In this document: one piece after another, positions 47,085 through 58,580 of the stretch
Position numbering within the stretch: position 1 is the first letter of the stretch
How the letters are laid out: each line of letters begins with the position of its first letter
Source of the DNA: Peromyscus leucopus
Taxonomy: Eukaryota; Chordata; Mammalia; Rodentia; Cricetidae
Assembly: GCF_004664715.2 (NCBI RefSeq)
Contig: NC_051069.1
Span: forward strand, 69,896,647 to 69,960,646
Direction: 5' to 3'
DNA length: 64,000 nucleotides
Made by a program: the position numbers and the translations under genes
Notes under the pieces: generated by a model
Seen by the model: only the letters and a program-made list of their open reading frames with translations
The model's database searches: none
Told to the model about the DNA's origin: nothing

Positions 47085-47958
47085 CAATTATTTACAGTCC
47101 ACTTCATGAGATGGAACCCATATCTGACACTACTGAAGTGGCCAAAAACCTGAGACTCGATAAGTCTTAGGCACAGGAGAAAACCTTCTACTATTATTCT
47201 ACTAAAGGAAAACTGAAAGAAAATGACTCCTAATCACATGTTGCTATTACTGTAGATAAGTGTCTCTCTCAGTCTCATCAGAGAGGCATCCTCCTACAGT
47301 AGACGGGAACTAATACAGAGAACCACAACTGGACAATATCAAGACAGTGAGAGACTTTGGGGCACTCAGTTCTAAATGGGATGTCCTTATCAAACTCCTC
47401 ACCTCAAGGCTCAGGATTCTATGTGGAAGAGAAGAAAGATGGTGAGGGCCAGAGGTAGTAGATGTCCTCAAGGTAACAGTCTCATAGACACAACAGGACT
47501 GATGCATGTATGAACTCATAGAGACTGGGACAGCATTCATATGACCTGAACAGGTTCAAACTATACAAAAAACCAGGACTGAGAAATGGAAGTGGACATA
47601 AAGTGCTACCCCTAACCAAGAAACTATTTGCAATTGACATCTGCTAGAAAAGGGAAAATTCATTTTTTCCAATGGAGTATCAGTGGGTGTATCAGCCACA
47701 TTCTAGGGCAGGCAGAAATATCTATAAGTAAGTCATTCACACAAAACTGACTCCATGCTTTTTGGTGAGTTTTCAGTTTTGTTTCGGTATTTTCATCTTT
47801 TTTTTTTTTTTGTATTTTCTGTTTTGAGAGAAAGTGCATATGAAGTTGGTTGGAAAAGGAGGTGAGGAGGATATAGAAGAATCTGGGGGAAGGGAAAGGA
47901 TATGGTCAAAATATCTGAAATAATTTAAATAAATAAAATTTAAATAAAAACTGAAAAC
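47085..47958 (+). mobile_element. L1 3' UTR (older Lx-type), sense
   Basis: Blocks 'cttcatgagatggaaccca', 'taagtcttaggcacaggaga', 'gaaaatgactcctaatcaca' and a tail ..AATAAATAAAATTTAAATAAA are the sense counterpart of the minus copies at 22.9, 27.6 and 41.8 kb. A poly-T/TTTTG patch at 47799-47812 interrupts it. Confidence 0.75.
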
Positions 47959-48046
47959 ATTTGAAGGTGCCTTTCCCCCTATGGTTTCTGTTAATTTAAC
48001 CACAATTGTGTAGGTTTAACAATCACAACAATATGTAAAATATGTG

Positions 48047-48213
48047 CTTTTTTTTTTTTTTTTTTTTTTGGTTTTTCGAGACAGGGTTTCTCTGCGTAGC
48101 TTTGTGCCTTTCCTGGAGCTCACTTGGTAGCCCAGGCTGGCCTCGAACTCACAGCGATCCGCCTGGCTCTGCCTCCCAAGTGTTGGGATTAAAGGTGTGC
48201 GCCACCGCCTGGC
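48047..48213 (-). mobile_element. SINE B1 (minus strand)
   Basis: A 22-bp T run is followed by 'cgagacagggtttctctgcg', 'ggctggcctcgaactcac' and 'gggattaaaggtgtgcgcca', ending GCCTGGC. TATG-GC sequence on both flanks hints at a short duplication. Low divergence. Confidence 0.95.
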
Positions 48214-48229
48214 TATGCTTTTTATTATA

Positions 48230-48710
48230 AAAGGATATTTATTAGATTGGCTTATATGATAGGGGATGAGTGATAATGGCCATTTGCTTGTTGGAGAGCT
48301 GAGAACCCAGTAACTTTTTGGTTCAGAAAGCAGTATGCTTTAGGTCCCATGCTGGTGTTGAAGGCTTGGAAGATGCTTGGAGAGTTTGTTTGGAAGTCTG
48401 AAGAAGCTGGAGTTTAATGGCATTGGTAGACGGCATTAGCAGCAGAGGCACCAACAACAGTGAGCAGGTATATAGTGATAGATACACTGACCAACAAGAG
48501 GAGAAGGCAGGCAGACAGACTTCTTTGTACCTTGGCTACCCCAGTAGGTTCCACGGATTCTTTGGAAGGATTTTAATCCCTTAGTTAATCCTTTCTGCAA
48601 AATGTCCTGACAGAGTGACCCAGAGACATGTCCCTTTTTTGAGTCCAGATCCAGTAAAGTTGACAGTCAAGATTAACTGTCTGTCACAAGCCCACCCGCT
48701 GTCAGTTTGA
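48230..48710. mobile_element. Probable rodent interspersed repeat, family uncertain
   Basis: The sequence from 'tatttattagattggctta' to 'gacagtcaagattaactgtc' matches a pattern I recognise as recurrent in rodent DNA. I cannot name the class with confidence. No coding motif is present. Confidence 0.35.
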
Positions 48711-49159
48711 CTCATCTAATGCCATATTTTATTTCCAGCTGAAGGCAACAACAAGGCTATAATTATACCTTTTTGTTTTGAAAAGTGATAAGGAAAAGAT
48801 AGCTAAGAAGGGGTTAATAATTGTCCAAACCAATTGCAAATTGCTGTTCTATCTGAAATGAACATTTCTCTACGGTCACACTTTCCTTCAGTTTTACTTA
48901 CCATGACTGAAGAATGCCAACAGGAAAGCCGAAGGGAGGCTCACCCAGACCCTGAGCTTTGCACTTAGAGTAGTGTGGACTCAAAGCTGAATGTGCTTTC
49001 TCCTTGTCAGCTATGATGTTGAACAATTCCTTGACTTTTATGTCTTATGATTTTTAAACCTATAGAGATATTTGTCATAGTACCTACCATAGAAAATCAT
49101 GATGAGGATTAGATAAAATATATATGGGTCATTTTTATCTTTACTACCTAGTATTTAGT

Positions 49160-49645
49160 AAGTTCTTCAGATTTTTCTTTTTTAATATTTAATAACATTA
49201 TGATTTCAATTTTAAACTTTTACTCTTCTCTTATATGTTAGTTATATCCCGATTGCTGTTTCCCCTCCCTCCACTCCTTACAGTTTCTCCCCCATCTCCG
49301 CTCTCCCCCTGATCCACTCGTCCTCCATTTCCCTTAAAAAAATAAAAAGAATAGCAGGTCTCACAGGTATATCCACCAAACATGGCCTAACAAGATGCAA
49401 TAAGACTTGGTACAAAAACCTCATATCAGGGTTGGATGAGGTAACCCAGGAGAGGAAAAGGGCTTCAAAGCACAGGCAAAAGAGTTAGACACACCACCCC
49501 CACTCCCATTGTTGGGAGTGGCCCAAGAACACAAAGCTATACAACCATAAGGTATATGCAACAGACCTAGCTAGCTCAGACTCATACACAGTCCATGTTT
49601 GTTGTTTCAGTCTCTGAGTCCCTATGGACCTTGCTTGGTTTTTCT
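49160..49645 (-). mobile_element. L1 3' UTR fragment, minus strand
   Basis: A C/T-rich tract is followed by 'agcaggtctcacaggtatat', 'gcctaacaagatgcaataag', 'aacccaggagaggaaaaggg' and 'gcaacagacctagctagctc', the reversed order of an L1 3' UTR related to the sense copies at 53.0 and 62.6 kb. Confidence 0.75.
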
Positions 49646-50090
49646 TATCTGAACGAAATGACAGAACATAAGCACATAAACTGAATGAACTTTGACTATA
49701 TCTTTATTCTTTTTATTTATTTGTAAGAATTTTGAATGGTAGCTCCTGAAATGCAGACATTTTCTGCCCTTTAAAACTCATCTCTGAAACTGCAAGACTC
49801 CCAGTGAGAGAAGCGTTCATCTTGTTTTTAATTCTGACATCACTATGAGCCCCTAGATGCTAATATGATAAGAACCTTTGAAATAAGTATTTTAGATAGG
49901 ACTTTACTGCTTTAATAAATGCTTTTCTTATTACTGCGATTTCTCATTTTGATTAGTGATACAAGAAAACACCTAGATGATATTGTCAAGTCTCATCCAT
50001 CATCAAAAATGAAGCAGGCAATCTGAATAAAAATCTCTAGACACTTCCAGCAAATCCGTTTCTTTAATCATGCCACTGTGTTGTTTTCTA
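49646..50090. other. Unassigned AT-rich sequence
   Basis: Nothing recognised. Confidence 0.35.
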
Positions 50091-50413
50091 GCATCTTCAG
50101 AATTTTGTGCTGACACATTCCCTGCAAGTGACAGAAAAGCAGTTAACTCTCCCAAGTGCAGATATGGAGAGTTGTACTACTCCTTAGTCTGCTGTTCTGG
50201 GTGTCCATTCATATTCACAGTATTCTTGAGCCCACGAGAGACATTAGCAGCAGGAAGACTCCACAACATGTGATTAAAGGAGTAGAAAGTCTTCAGCTGA
50301 TTTTCAGTGTGAATCACAAAAATCTCATTTTTCAGTTCTCAGGATTTTACAAGTGGGAGAGCATTATTGTCTCTCAGTGTCACAGCTACCTGAATATGCT
50401 TGTATTTTCTTTG
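50091..50413 (+). other. Exon-like ORF with signal-peptide-like start (weak candidate)
   Basis: A pyrimidine-rich AG (ttgttttctag, ending 50090) precedes the stretch, and GT at 50414 (ttggtaagc) follows it. An ATG at 50156 opens 86 codons ending in phase 0 at the GT. The first 22 residues (MQIWRVVLLLSLLFWVSIHI..) resemble a secretory signal peptide. The remainder has one Cys and no domain I recognise. No partner exon in a compatible phase is convincing. It may be a decayed exon or chance. Confidence 0.15.
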
Positions 50414-51319
50414 GTAAGCATTTACATTTATTGTTTTTCTGCATGTACATGAAAGAAGTAGTTATAAAACCAATTTTAAAAATTATCTGTGCTCATGGAG
50501 GGAAATCTGTGCTGGGGTCCCAGTTCTTCCAGATTCTTATTTAAGCAGGTGAAGCCTCAGTTTCCCCTTGGGTTCTAGGATTCAGTAACTAGCATTGGGC
50601 CCTCAGTTAAAGTGCTAGACAAGAAAAGAACATAGTTACCCTTACAGCTTTTCTCTTCACCCTGCAGCCTTCCACAATGTTTGGTACCTACAGAGACAGG
50701 TGAAGTAGTCTTTGTAAGTGGGAGAACTTTCGGGCCTTTGAAATGCCTTTTCTGGAAAAGGAATCTATATTGTCAATTTCTGTAGCTAGACATCACATAA
50801 AACTAAACCAAAAGGAACTCATATCAGAATTCAGGTATCATACAAGCTAAATTGAAATCCTACCCTACCTTGCTTGTCTGTTTCTCTCTTGAGGAAAGCA
50901 CAGGGAAATAATTTTGAGTCTTTGGAATTTCAGTTGTTTAGGAGAGTTCTAAGAGCTTTAAAAATTGCATTATGAATTCTAACCAGTCTTTTCTGAAATA
51001 ACCAGGCTGAAATGGGAGTGTGTCTTTTTCTGTTTTTTTTTTTTCTAGTTTGATTTAAAAACCATTATTAGTATTCTAAAGAACTGTGGACAACCCTCTG
51101 ATTTACTGGAAACAACAAAAAGTTTAAACACCATGCTGTACTTTTACTAAAAGTTTTCAGTACTAGCAAAGAGTTGAGGTTTTTGTTTAGATTTCCAACT
51201 TCCTTCCAGCATGAACTACAAGCAGATCAAAGGGTCCATATTAATATAATACAGTAACCTAAGTTGAAACAATACCCATTAATTGACAGTGAATTTTATA
51301 ATATAAATGTTAAAAATTG

Positions 51320-51381
51320 AGCTTTGCTTAGTGGCAGTATCATAGTTAATGAAATCTATCTGAGGCACAATCATCACTACT
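51320..51381 (+). pseudogene. U4 snRNA-derived pseudogene (5' part)
   Basis: 'agctttgcttagtggcagta' followed by 'tcatagttaatgaaatctat' and 'ctgaggcacaatcatcacta' aligns with the first ~60 nt of U4 snRNA, with about ten differences, several of them CpG-type or G-to-A decay. Homology ends at about 51381, so the Sm site and 3' stem-loops are missing. U4 normally pairs with U6 in the tri-snRNP. This copy is a truncated retro-copy and cannot function. Confidence 0.85.
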
Positions 51382-51651
51382 TATTGCCAATATATGTGAA
51401 AAATTTAAGGAATTCATTATTGTTGTATTTTACGTTAAAATTTTTAAATTCAAGTGTGTCTGTTTGTGCAGTCAGCTCACAGTTCAAACCCATGTACACA
51501 TTCCCAGGACTGAGTGAGAATTGCTGATGAAGCATTGCTGAGTGCCTTTATATCTGTGTAATTAGGGCTGAAATGTAGAGTCCTTCTCTTGAATGAAGCC
51601 CAAAACCTACAGTGAATCATCTAGTTCACTTTTCTCCTTCTCACTTTCAGC

Positions 51652-51765
51652 ATGCCTCTTTTTCCTGTTTCTCTTCCAGGTTATGGAAATTTATGGTTAT
51701 TAACTTCATTTATGCTTGTAGTAAGTTTAGCAGGTCTGGTGTACTTATGCAGGAATGTGCACAAA
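51652..51765 (+). other. Exon-like ORF with a transmembrane-like segment (weak candidate)
   Basis: Two pyrimidine-rich AG sites (51649-51650 and 51678-51679) precede an open frame encoding a hydrophobic run (WLLTSFMLVVSLAGLVYLC) and a short basic tail (RNVHKH). The frame then enters TA/CA simple repeats. It would need a preceding exon ending in phase 1, which the 50.1-kb ORF does not supply. No family resemblance is evident. Confidence 0.12.
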
Positions 51766-51842
51766 CATATATATACACATATATGTTTATGTATGTATAT
51801 ATACATACATATCATATATCAACACACACACACACATATATG
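51766..51842. repeat. TA/CA/TG mixed simple repeat
   Basis: Alternating purine-pyrimidine dinucleotides (ATATAC, TATGTA, CACACA), containing short self-complementary stretches such as 'gtatatatac'. Confidence 0.9.
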
Positions 51843-52372
51843 CAGTGTTGGCTGCTTGAGAGCTGCCACTTAAAAATTCTTTGAAAAATAGACAAACAAT
51901 TTTTAAATGAACTGATGAACTGTAAATCTCATATATTTTAGTCAGTATGTGAAGATCTTCCCTGTAAGGGCACTTGCCAGACCCCATGAACAGGTATAGC
52001 AGTGATGAGAGACAGTGGTCAGTAATTGATGTGAACAGGACTTCCCTCGGCACTCAACATAAAACCCACACCAAGCTGGAATACCAAAAACACACACCTT
52101 CCACGAAAGGGTGAAATGTACAAACTTCTCTCACACTCACAGAAAATTATGAATGTATATTCTTTGTGGTAAAATATATTTCTGAGAATTCATAGCTGAA
52201 AGACAGCTCAGAGGACATTTATAGCAGGGGTTGATGTTACTTATGTGGTCTGAAGAACATATCACTGTTTTAAGAGGATTCTGAGCTGGTTGTCCCAGAA
52301 ACTGGCAAAGGCAAACATACAATTACTCTCAGAATAATCTATCTTCAGTACAGGCTTTAAATCATCCCCATA
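51843..52372. other. Unassigned sequence
   Basis: Nothing recognised. Confidence 0.35.
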
Positions 52373-52473
52373 GCCAGGCACAATGTCACACATCTGTTAT
52401 CTTAGAACTAAAGATGGGGAAGTAGGAGGTTGTGAGTCTCAGGCTACCTTGGGTTACACAGGGACACTGTTGT
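52373..52473 (+). mobile_element. Ancient truncated B1-like SINE
   Basis: 'agccaggcacaatgtcacac', 'gaagtaggaggttgtgagtc' and 'ggctaccttgggttacacag' follow B1 order with strong divergence and no clear A tail. Confidence 0.65.
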
Positions 52474-52708
52474 AATTATATAAATTAATAAGTTCTCTGC
52501 AGATGAAATTACACAAAATATACATTGTCAGTAGCAAATCACAAAAGACCCGATAGGGTAGAATGGGAGAAAATCAAAAGGCAACAGGAAACAAAATGAA
52601 ATTGATAAAGAGTTTGCATGTTGACATTATAAGATGTACAGTATGTAAATTAGAATGCTTAATACATTTAAGGACAAAATCAAATGAAAGAAAAATGGAA
52701 GTACAAAA

Positions 52709-52886
52709 CAAGAGCTTTTGTTTTGGTTTTTTGAGACAGGGTTTTTCTGTGTAGTTTTGGCACCTGTCCTGGAACTCACTCTGTAGCCCAGGCTGACCTC
52801 CAACTCACAGAGATCCTTCTGGCTCTGCCTCCTGAGTGTTGGGATTAAAGGTGTGCACCACCACCGCCGGGCTAATAAGAGCTTTT
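52709..52886 (-). mobile_element. SINE B1 (minus strand) with ~10-bp target-site duplication
   Basis: AAGAGCTTTT at 52710-52719 is repeated at 52877-52886. The B1 (52720-52872) runs from the TTTTGG tail through 'gagacagggtttttctgtg' and 'tgggattaaaggtgtgcacc' to GCCGGGC. Confidence 0.93.
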
Positions 52887-52969
52887 TATAAGTGATCAAC
52901 AAATCTTTAAGAGATCAAAATAGCCTTTCTAGAAATAAAAATTACCTTAAATCTTTTTGTTTCCTCTTC

Positions 52970-53345
52970 CACAGGATTCTCTGAGCTCAGAGGGGAGGGA
53001 TTTGATGGAGAGCGTAAGAACCAGACGGGGTGGAGGACACCAGGAAAACAAGGCCCTCTGGATCAACTAAGCAAGGTACATGTGAGCTCACAAAGACTGA
53101 AGCAGCAAGACCAGGGCCTACAGGGATCTGCACCAGGTCCTCTGTGTATACATTATAGCTATTTGCTTAGTATTTTTGTGGGACGCCTAACTAAGAGAAC
53201 AAGTGGGTCTCCAGCTCCTGTGCTTGCTCCTGTGATTCTTCTCCTTCTTTTGGGTTGCCATGTCCAACTTCGATATGATAGTTTCTCCCTCACCTCATTA
53301 TATTTTATTTTGTCAAAAAATTCTCACATCAATATTTAGTAGATT
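52970..53345 (+). mobile_element. L1 3' UTR fragment, sense
   Basis: 'gggatttgatggagagcgta', 'caaggccctctggatcaact', 'gcaagaccagggcctacagg' and 'tatgatagtttctccctcac' follow the order of a rodent L1 3' UTR. It ends at a (CA)n run. At first it looks exon-like because an AG precedes it, but the L1 match explains it. Confidence 0.8.
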
Positions 53346-53350
53346 ATTTG

Positions 53351-53354
<4 letters not shown>

Positions 53355-53389
<35 letters not shown>
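53355..53389. repeat. (CA)n microsatellite
   Basis: About 17 CA units directly after the L1 3' end. Confidence 0.95.
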
Positions 53390-53392
<3 letters not shown>

Positions 53393-54400
53393 AAATACAA
53401 AATTTGAAAAGAGAAGTTAAAGTGGTCATACATAAAAGGAAAATAAATACATCTAATCATATATGAAGCAGGGGAAGTCAAATAGAGAACAGAAACATCA
53501 GAAGGGTTTTTTAAATGGATGAAGAACATGCATCCATTAACTCAGGGAGATTCTCAACTAATAAGCAAGATAAATCCATGATCCAAAAGCAATCATAAAT
53601 CTATGATTGTAGTAAAATCATAGAACATTAAAAAAAAGAAGAATATAAAATCAGATAAAGATCTTCAGCTTAGTGACAGCCTGACTAGCAGTGACCTCCA
53701 TTAGGATACAGGAAGTAGGAACAGAATAAGGTTAATGGGTTGAGATAAATACTGACAATGTCAATCTTGAATTTGACTCACAATGAAAATATCTGCAAAA
53801 TTAAATAGGTTGGAACAAACAAACAAACAAACAAACAACAAAATGGAGCACATAAAACTAACAGAATGACTTCAAGTAAAAGGCAAATCTTCTTAATTGA
53901 AGGAGCTAAGTTATAAGGATGAATTACAGTTATTAAATTCAAAGTAAAGGTTGACTTTATAAAACAAAAACAGTAATATTAACTTTGGGAACAATGACAT
54001 TTGTTTGGAACCATGAATGTCAAAGTGCTTTAAAGTGTTTGAATTCTTTGGGAAAAGACAAAGAGTTTAAATATGTTTTATAGCCTGATAAACAGATAGG
54101 ATAAAATATACACTTGTAACTATGAAGTTATATAAAATAGAAACTATACATGTGATTGTATATATAAATCAGTCCCCAATTAGTAGAGTGAAAAAATAGA
54201 TAAGAGCAGAGAATTAGTTTAAAGTGGCAAGAAGAGCAACCAACACATAGAAGAAAAAAGCATTCAAATTAGTATTAAAATGTATTAGAAATCACTGTAA
54301 CATTAGATGTATTAAATTCTACTTTAAACAGTCAAAGTTCACACAACCAATAAATTCACCTTTTTCCATAGAGAATTTGAAGAAGACCCACAGAGCAGAA
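53390..54400. other. AT-rich sequence, possibly decayed L1
   Basis: A (CAAA)n run lies at 53816-53842. The rest is A-rich on the plus strand, like ancient L1 sense sequence, but no diagnostic block was found. Confidence 0.35.
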
Positions 54401-55520
54401 TGGTTAGAATATGAAAGAACGTCAAATTTTTGTCTGTGTAACACTACCCAAGCAAGTTGAGTTGCTGAGTTTTCTCATTCATATATTTCCAGGTGTCACT
54501 TGTTTATCCGATTTTTTCCCCACATTTTGGATATAGATGATGTTTTTGTTGTTTTTAGTTTTGTTTCTCTTAGAATTGTGCTTGCTGCACTTCACAGGTT
54601 GCTACATTTTATTTTCTTCTCAAGATATTTTTCAACTTCTGGCATAATTTCTAATTTGACTCAATAGTTGCTCAGGAGCCTACTATTAATTTACACACAC
54701 TTGTTAATTCTCCACAGTTCTTCTTGTTTCTAGTCTCATAAAATTGTGGTTGGAAAAGGACTTGTCAGAATTTTATAAAGAATAAAATTTCATAATTTTA
54801 TTTCTCAAGTCTTACTTTGTCGTCTAAATGAGTGAGCTGTTGAGACTGCTCCATATGCTGTTGAGAAGGATATATGATCCATTGCTGTTGTATCTGTGAG
54901 GTATATTTGGTGCATTGGTATGGCCCAGTGCTGCTTCATGGATTTTCATTCACTTTTTGTTGAAAGTGGGGTACTGAAATCTGTTATTATAATTTTGCTA
55001 AAGTCTATCTTTTTTGAGGTCTCCTGCTGTTTCGTGTATTTAGTTGTCCTGATGTTATCCCCACAACACACACACACACACCTCACCCCAAACACACACA
55101 CTTGGCATGTACTGTTGATGAAGTGATGCCCATTTTCTACCATTTTACTTTCTACCATTTTTTGACCCAAGGTCCATCTTATAGGCAATAAGACTGGCTC
55201 CCTTGGCTCCCTTTTCTTCCATTTGCACAGGATGTCTTTTTCTATACTCACACTTTCAGTCTGTGAATAGCCTCTGAGGCAGGGAATCTCTTACAGCAAC
55301 AAACCATTGGACATTCTTTCTTTTTAATTAAAATAGATCAAACTATAACTTTTGGTTGGAGAGTTTAAATACATTTACATTCAAAGTAATTATTGACATG
55401 AAAGGAATACTAGTGACATTTTAATTGTTTCCTGGTTGTGAGATAAATCTTTTCCCGTCTTCCTCCATTCTTTTATAGTTTGATGATTTTCCATAGTTAA
55501 ATATATCATATCTTTTATAT
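54401..55520 (-). mobile_element. Ancient L1 remnant, minus strand
   Basis: 'gttgaaagtggggtactgaa' and 'tacattcaaagtaattattg' are blocks I associate with antisense old mammalian L1. Between them lie CA repeats (55065-55102). No open frame remains. Confidence 0.6.
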
Positions 55521-55682
55521 TTTTATGTATTGATTGCAGTCCTTTCCCTGCGGGCAGCCTGAAGCTTGAATAAAATATAAGATGAATTTAGAATACTATT
55601 ATCAGTCAAAATAAACACTAAAGCATGGAATATTTCTGGGAATAAGAATAGTGATTCTTAATGATAAAATTCCAATCAAATA

Positions 55683-57058
55683 AGACTATTTGGTGGGAAT
55701 GCAAACTTGTACAGCTACTTTAGAAATCAGTATGGCAGTTTCTCAGAAAATTGGGAATCAATCTTCCTCAAGACCCAGCTATACCACTCTTGGGCATATA
55801 ACAGAGGAATGCTCAATCATACCACAAGGACACATGCTCAACTATGCTCATAGCAGCATTATTTGTAATAAGCAGAACCTGGAAACAACCTAGATGCCCC
55901 TCAAGGAAGATTGGATAAAGAAAATGTGGTACATACACAGTGGAGTACTGCTAAGCAGAGAAAAACAAAAACAAAAACAAAAAACAAAAAACAAAAAAAC
56001 GACATCATGAGGTTTGCAGGCAAATAGAAAATATCATCCTGAGTGAGGTAACCCAGACTCAGAAGGACAAACATGGTATGTACTCACTTATAAGTGGATA
56101 CAAGATATAAAGCAAAGGATAACCAGATTGCAAACCACAGCTTCAGGGAGGCTAGCTAGTAAGGAGGACCCTAAGAAGGACACATGGATCACCCAGCAAT
56201 GGAGAAATGGATGAGATCTACATGAGCAAACTGGGGATGAGGGGGTAATGGAGGGCAAGGAATGGGGGATGAGAGCTTAGGGGAGCGGGAGGTTCAAGCT
56301 GGAATGGGAACAGAGTGGGAGAGCAAGGAAAGAGATACCATGATAAATGAAAACACCATAGGAATAGGGAGAAGCAGAGTGCTAGGAAGGTTCCCAGAAA
56401 TCCACAAGGATGACTCCTCCATAGACTACTGGCAATAGTCAAGAGGGTGCCTGAGCTGGCCTACTCTGGTGATCAGATGTCTGAATACCCTAACTGTCTT
56501 CATAGAACCCTTATCCAGTGACTGATGGAAACAGATGCAGAGATCCATGGCCGGGTCACAGGTGGAGCTGCAAGAGTCCAATCAATGAGAGAGAGGAGGG
56601 ATTCTATGAGCAAGGGATATCGAGACCATGATTGGAAAAAGTACAGAGACAACTAGCCAAACTAGTGGAGACACATGAACTGTGGACCAATAGCAGAGGA
56701 GCCCCCATGGTATTGGACTAGGCCCTTTGGATAAGTGAGTTGTTTAGCTTGAACTGTTGACAAGGCCCCCAAGCAGTGGGATTGGGACCTATCCCTAGTG
56801 TATGAGCTGGCTTTTTGGAGCCTAGTGCCTATGGTGAGACACTTTACATAGCTTTGGTGCAGGGAGGAAGGGCTTGGACCTGCCTCAACTGAATGTACCA
56901 GGCTCCGCTGACTCCTCATGGGAGACCTTGCCTTGTAGGAGGTGGGAATGGGAGGTAGGTTGGGAGGGAAGGCTGGTGGGTGGGAGGAGGGCAGACAGTT
57001 GAATCTGTAGTTGGTATGTAAAATGAATAGAAAATCTCAATAAAACATATAAAAAAAG
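55683..57058 (+). mobile_element. 5'-truncated L1 (Lx-type), ~1.4 kb, sense
   Basis: It contains the 3' end of ORF2 (from 'tttggtgggaatgcaaactt') and a full 3' UTR ending 'gtatgtaaaatgaatagaaa' and an A-rich tail. A (CAAAAA)n expansion sits inside at 55960-56000. The ORF2 tail is broken: relative to the 21-kb copy, about 13 bp are missing after 'ggtttgcaggcaaat' (56023). Noncoding today. Confidence 0.9.
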
Positions 57059-57194
57059 ACGACATAACAATCTTTCTATCAATGTTCCTGATTCATAGCA
57101 TGATAAAAATTTCTTTAAGGTTTATTAAAATGAAAAATCCCCTGCACAAATATAAAAGAACAAAAGGGGAATCTGAGCCAAATCACAAGGAACT

Positions 57195-57594
57195 GCTAAC
57201 TGTAGCTGAAGGCTTTCCTGTGCTCGCCCGGCACCAAGGACCCCACAGCCACTTATAAAATAATCACTCAGAAACTTACATTAATTAAAACTGTATGGCC
57301 TAATGGCTCAAGCTTCTTGCTAGATAGATCTTACATCTTAAATTTCCCATTTCTATAAATCTATACCTTGCCACATGGCTCGTGGTTTATCTGTATCTTT
57401 ACATCTTGCTTCTCATGGCGGCAAGTGGCTGGCAGTGTATCCTGTCCCAGCCTTCCTGTTCCCAGAATTCTCCTCTCTGCTTGTCCTGCCTATACTATAC
57501 TTCCTGCCTGGCTACTGGCCAATCAGTGTTTTATTTATCAATCAATCAGAGCAACACATTCACAGCATACAGAAAGACATCCTTAGCAGCTAAC
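57195..57594 (-). mobile_element. Solo LTR (same family as 5.4 kb) with perfect 6-bp target-site duplication
   Basis: GCTAAC at 57195-57200 recurs at 57589-57594. The 388-bp LTR (57201-57588) has intact TGTAGCTG..CCTTAGCA termini. It shares 'ctggctactggccaatcag' and 'cagagcaacacattcacagc' with the 5408-5788 copy. It contains no internal region. It appears to be the best preserved member here, and its ends define the family's termini. Confidence 0.93.
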
Positions 57595-57651
57595 AGCCTT
57601 TGTCGCTAGCTTCCTTGGTGGAAAGAGGGGCTCATTCCTCAGCTCTGCCTT

Positions 57652-57834
57652 TTTTCTGGGTCTCTTCCATCCCACATGCTATGGGAGTCCTTATTCTTTT
57701 GGAGGCAGGAATGGGAAGGTTGGGGTGAGGGTGAGGCTGGGGGGAGCAGGAGGAGGTATGAGAGAGGGATCTGTGGTTGGTATATAAAATGAATAAAAAT
57801 ATAAAACAAAAAAAATAAAAATAAAACTCTGCCT
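57652..57834 (+). mobile_element. Short L1 3'-end insertion
   Basis: 'ggaggcaggaatgggaaggt' to 'ggttggtatataaaatgaat' and an A/TAAA-rich tail is an L1 3' terminus of the 56.9-kb type. CTCTGCCT lies on both sides (about 57643 and 57827), a possible duplication. Confidence 0.6.
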
Positions 57835-57959
57835 CTTAGAACAAAACACTCCTCTCATTTGGCTAGTGGACTGGTGATAGAATTCTCATTAACAAAAGGC
57901 AAAGTTGGAATCATTATGCTTCTTGTTTTTAAATTACAAATTATATGTAATAAAAGCAT

Positions 57960-58580
57960 TATGGCATTAGAGTAAAAACACACACACACAGACCAATGAA
58001 ACAGAATAGATGGCCCCAAAATAAACTCTTCAAATATAGCCAAGTAATTTTTTTGAACAAACACCAAGAAAACACAGTGGGAATTATATTTAATAAATGT
58101 AGTTGTTATAGGAAAATGGAGAATCACATGCAAGAGAATGAAGCTAGATTTTTTTTAAATCTTATATTCAAAAAATGAACTCAAAGTGAGCAGAAAAATG
58201 GAAGTGCTAGACTTTAAATCATAAAAATTTTTAAGAAGAGCACAGGGAATATCTTCCATAATATTGAGGTAGGCAGTGATGTGCTTAATATGAACCCAAA
58301 AGGAAAGCAGCTAAGAAAAAAAAAAAAACAGATGGTATTGTATCAATTGTAATGAGATCTATACAACAAAGGAAATGCTCTACAGAATAGACAATCTGTA
58401 TAATAGACACAGTATTTGCAAATCTTATACCTGCTAAGAGGTGAATCTCCAAAATACCCAGGGAATCCACACAGCTCAATATTAAGAAGCTCAAATACAC
58501 TAGTTTTCAAATGTACAAAATATTTAATGCATTATTTTAAAATTTAAAAAAGTCCAATAAATATATATAAGAAAACATTG
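57960..58580 (+). mobile_element. Old L1 ORF2 remnant, sense
   Basis: 'agaccaatgaaacagaatag', 'catgcaagagaatgaagcta', 'tttaagaagagcacagggaa' and 'ccaataaatatatataagaa' follow the L1 ORF2 3' order. A short CA run marks its left edge. Many stops. Confidence 0.75.

Noticed and set aside
50669..50700. A 32-bp mini-exon between a good acceptor and 'gtgaag'
   Set aside because: It would follow the 50.1-kb ORF in phase 0 but then needs a phase-2 exon that I cannot find. Too short to support.
52970..53080. A spliced exon beginning after the AG near 52976
   Set aside because: The sequence matches a rodent L1 3' UTR block by block, which explains it fully.
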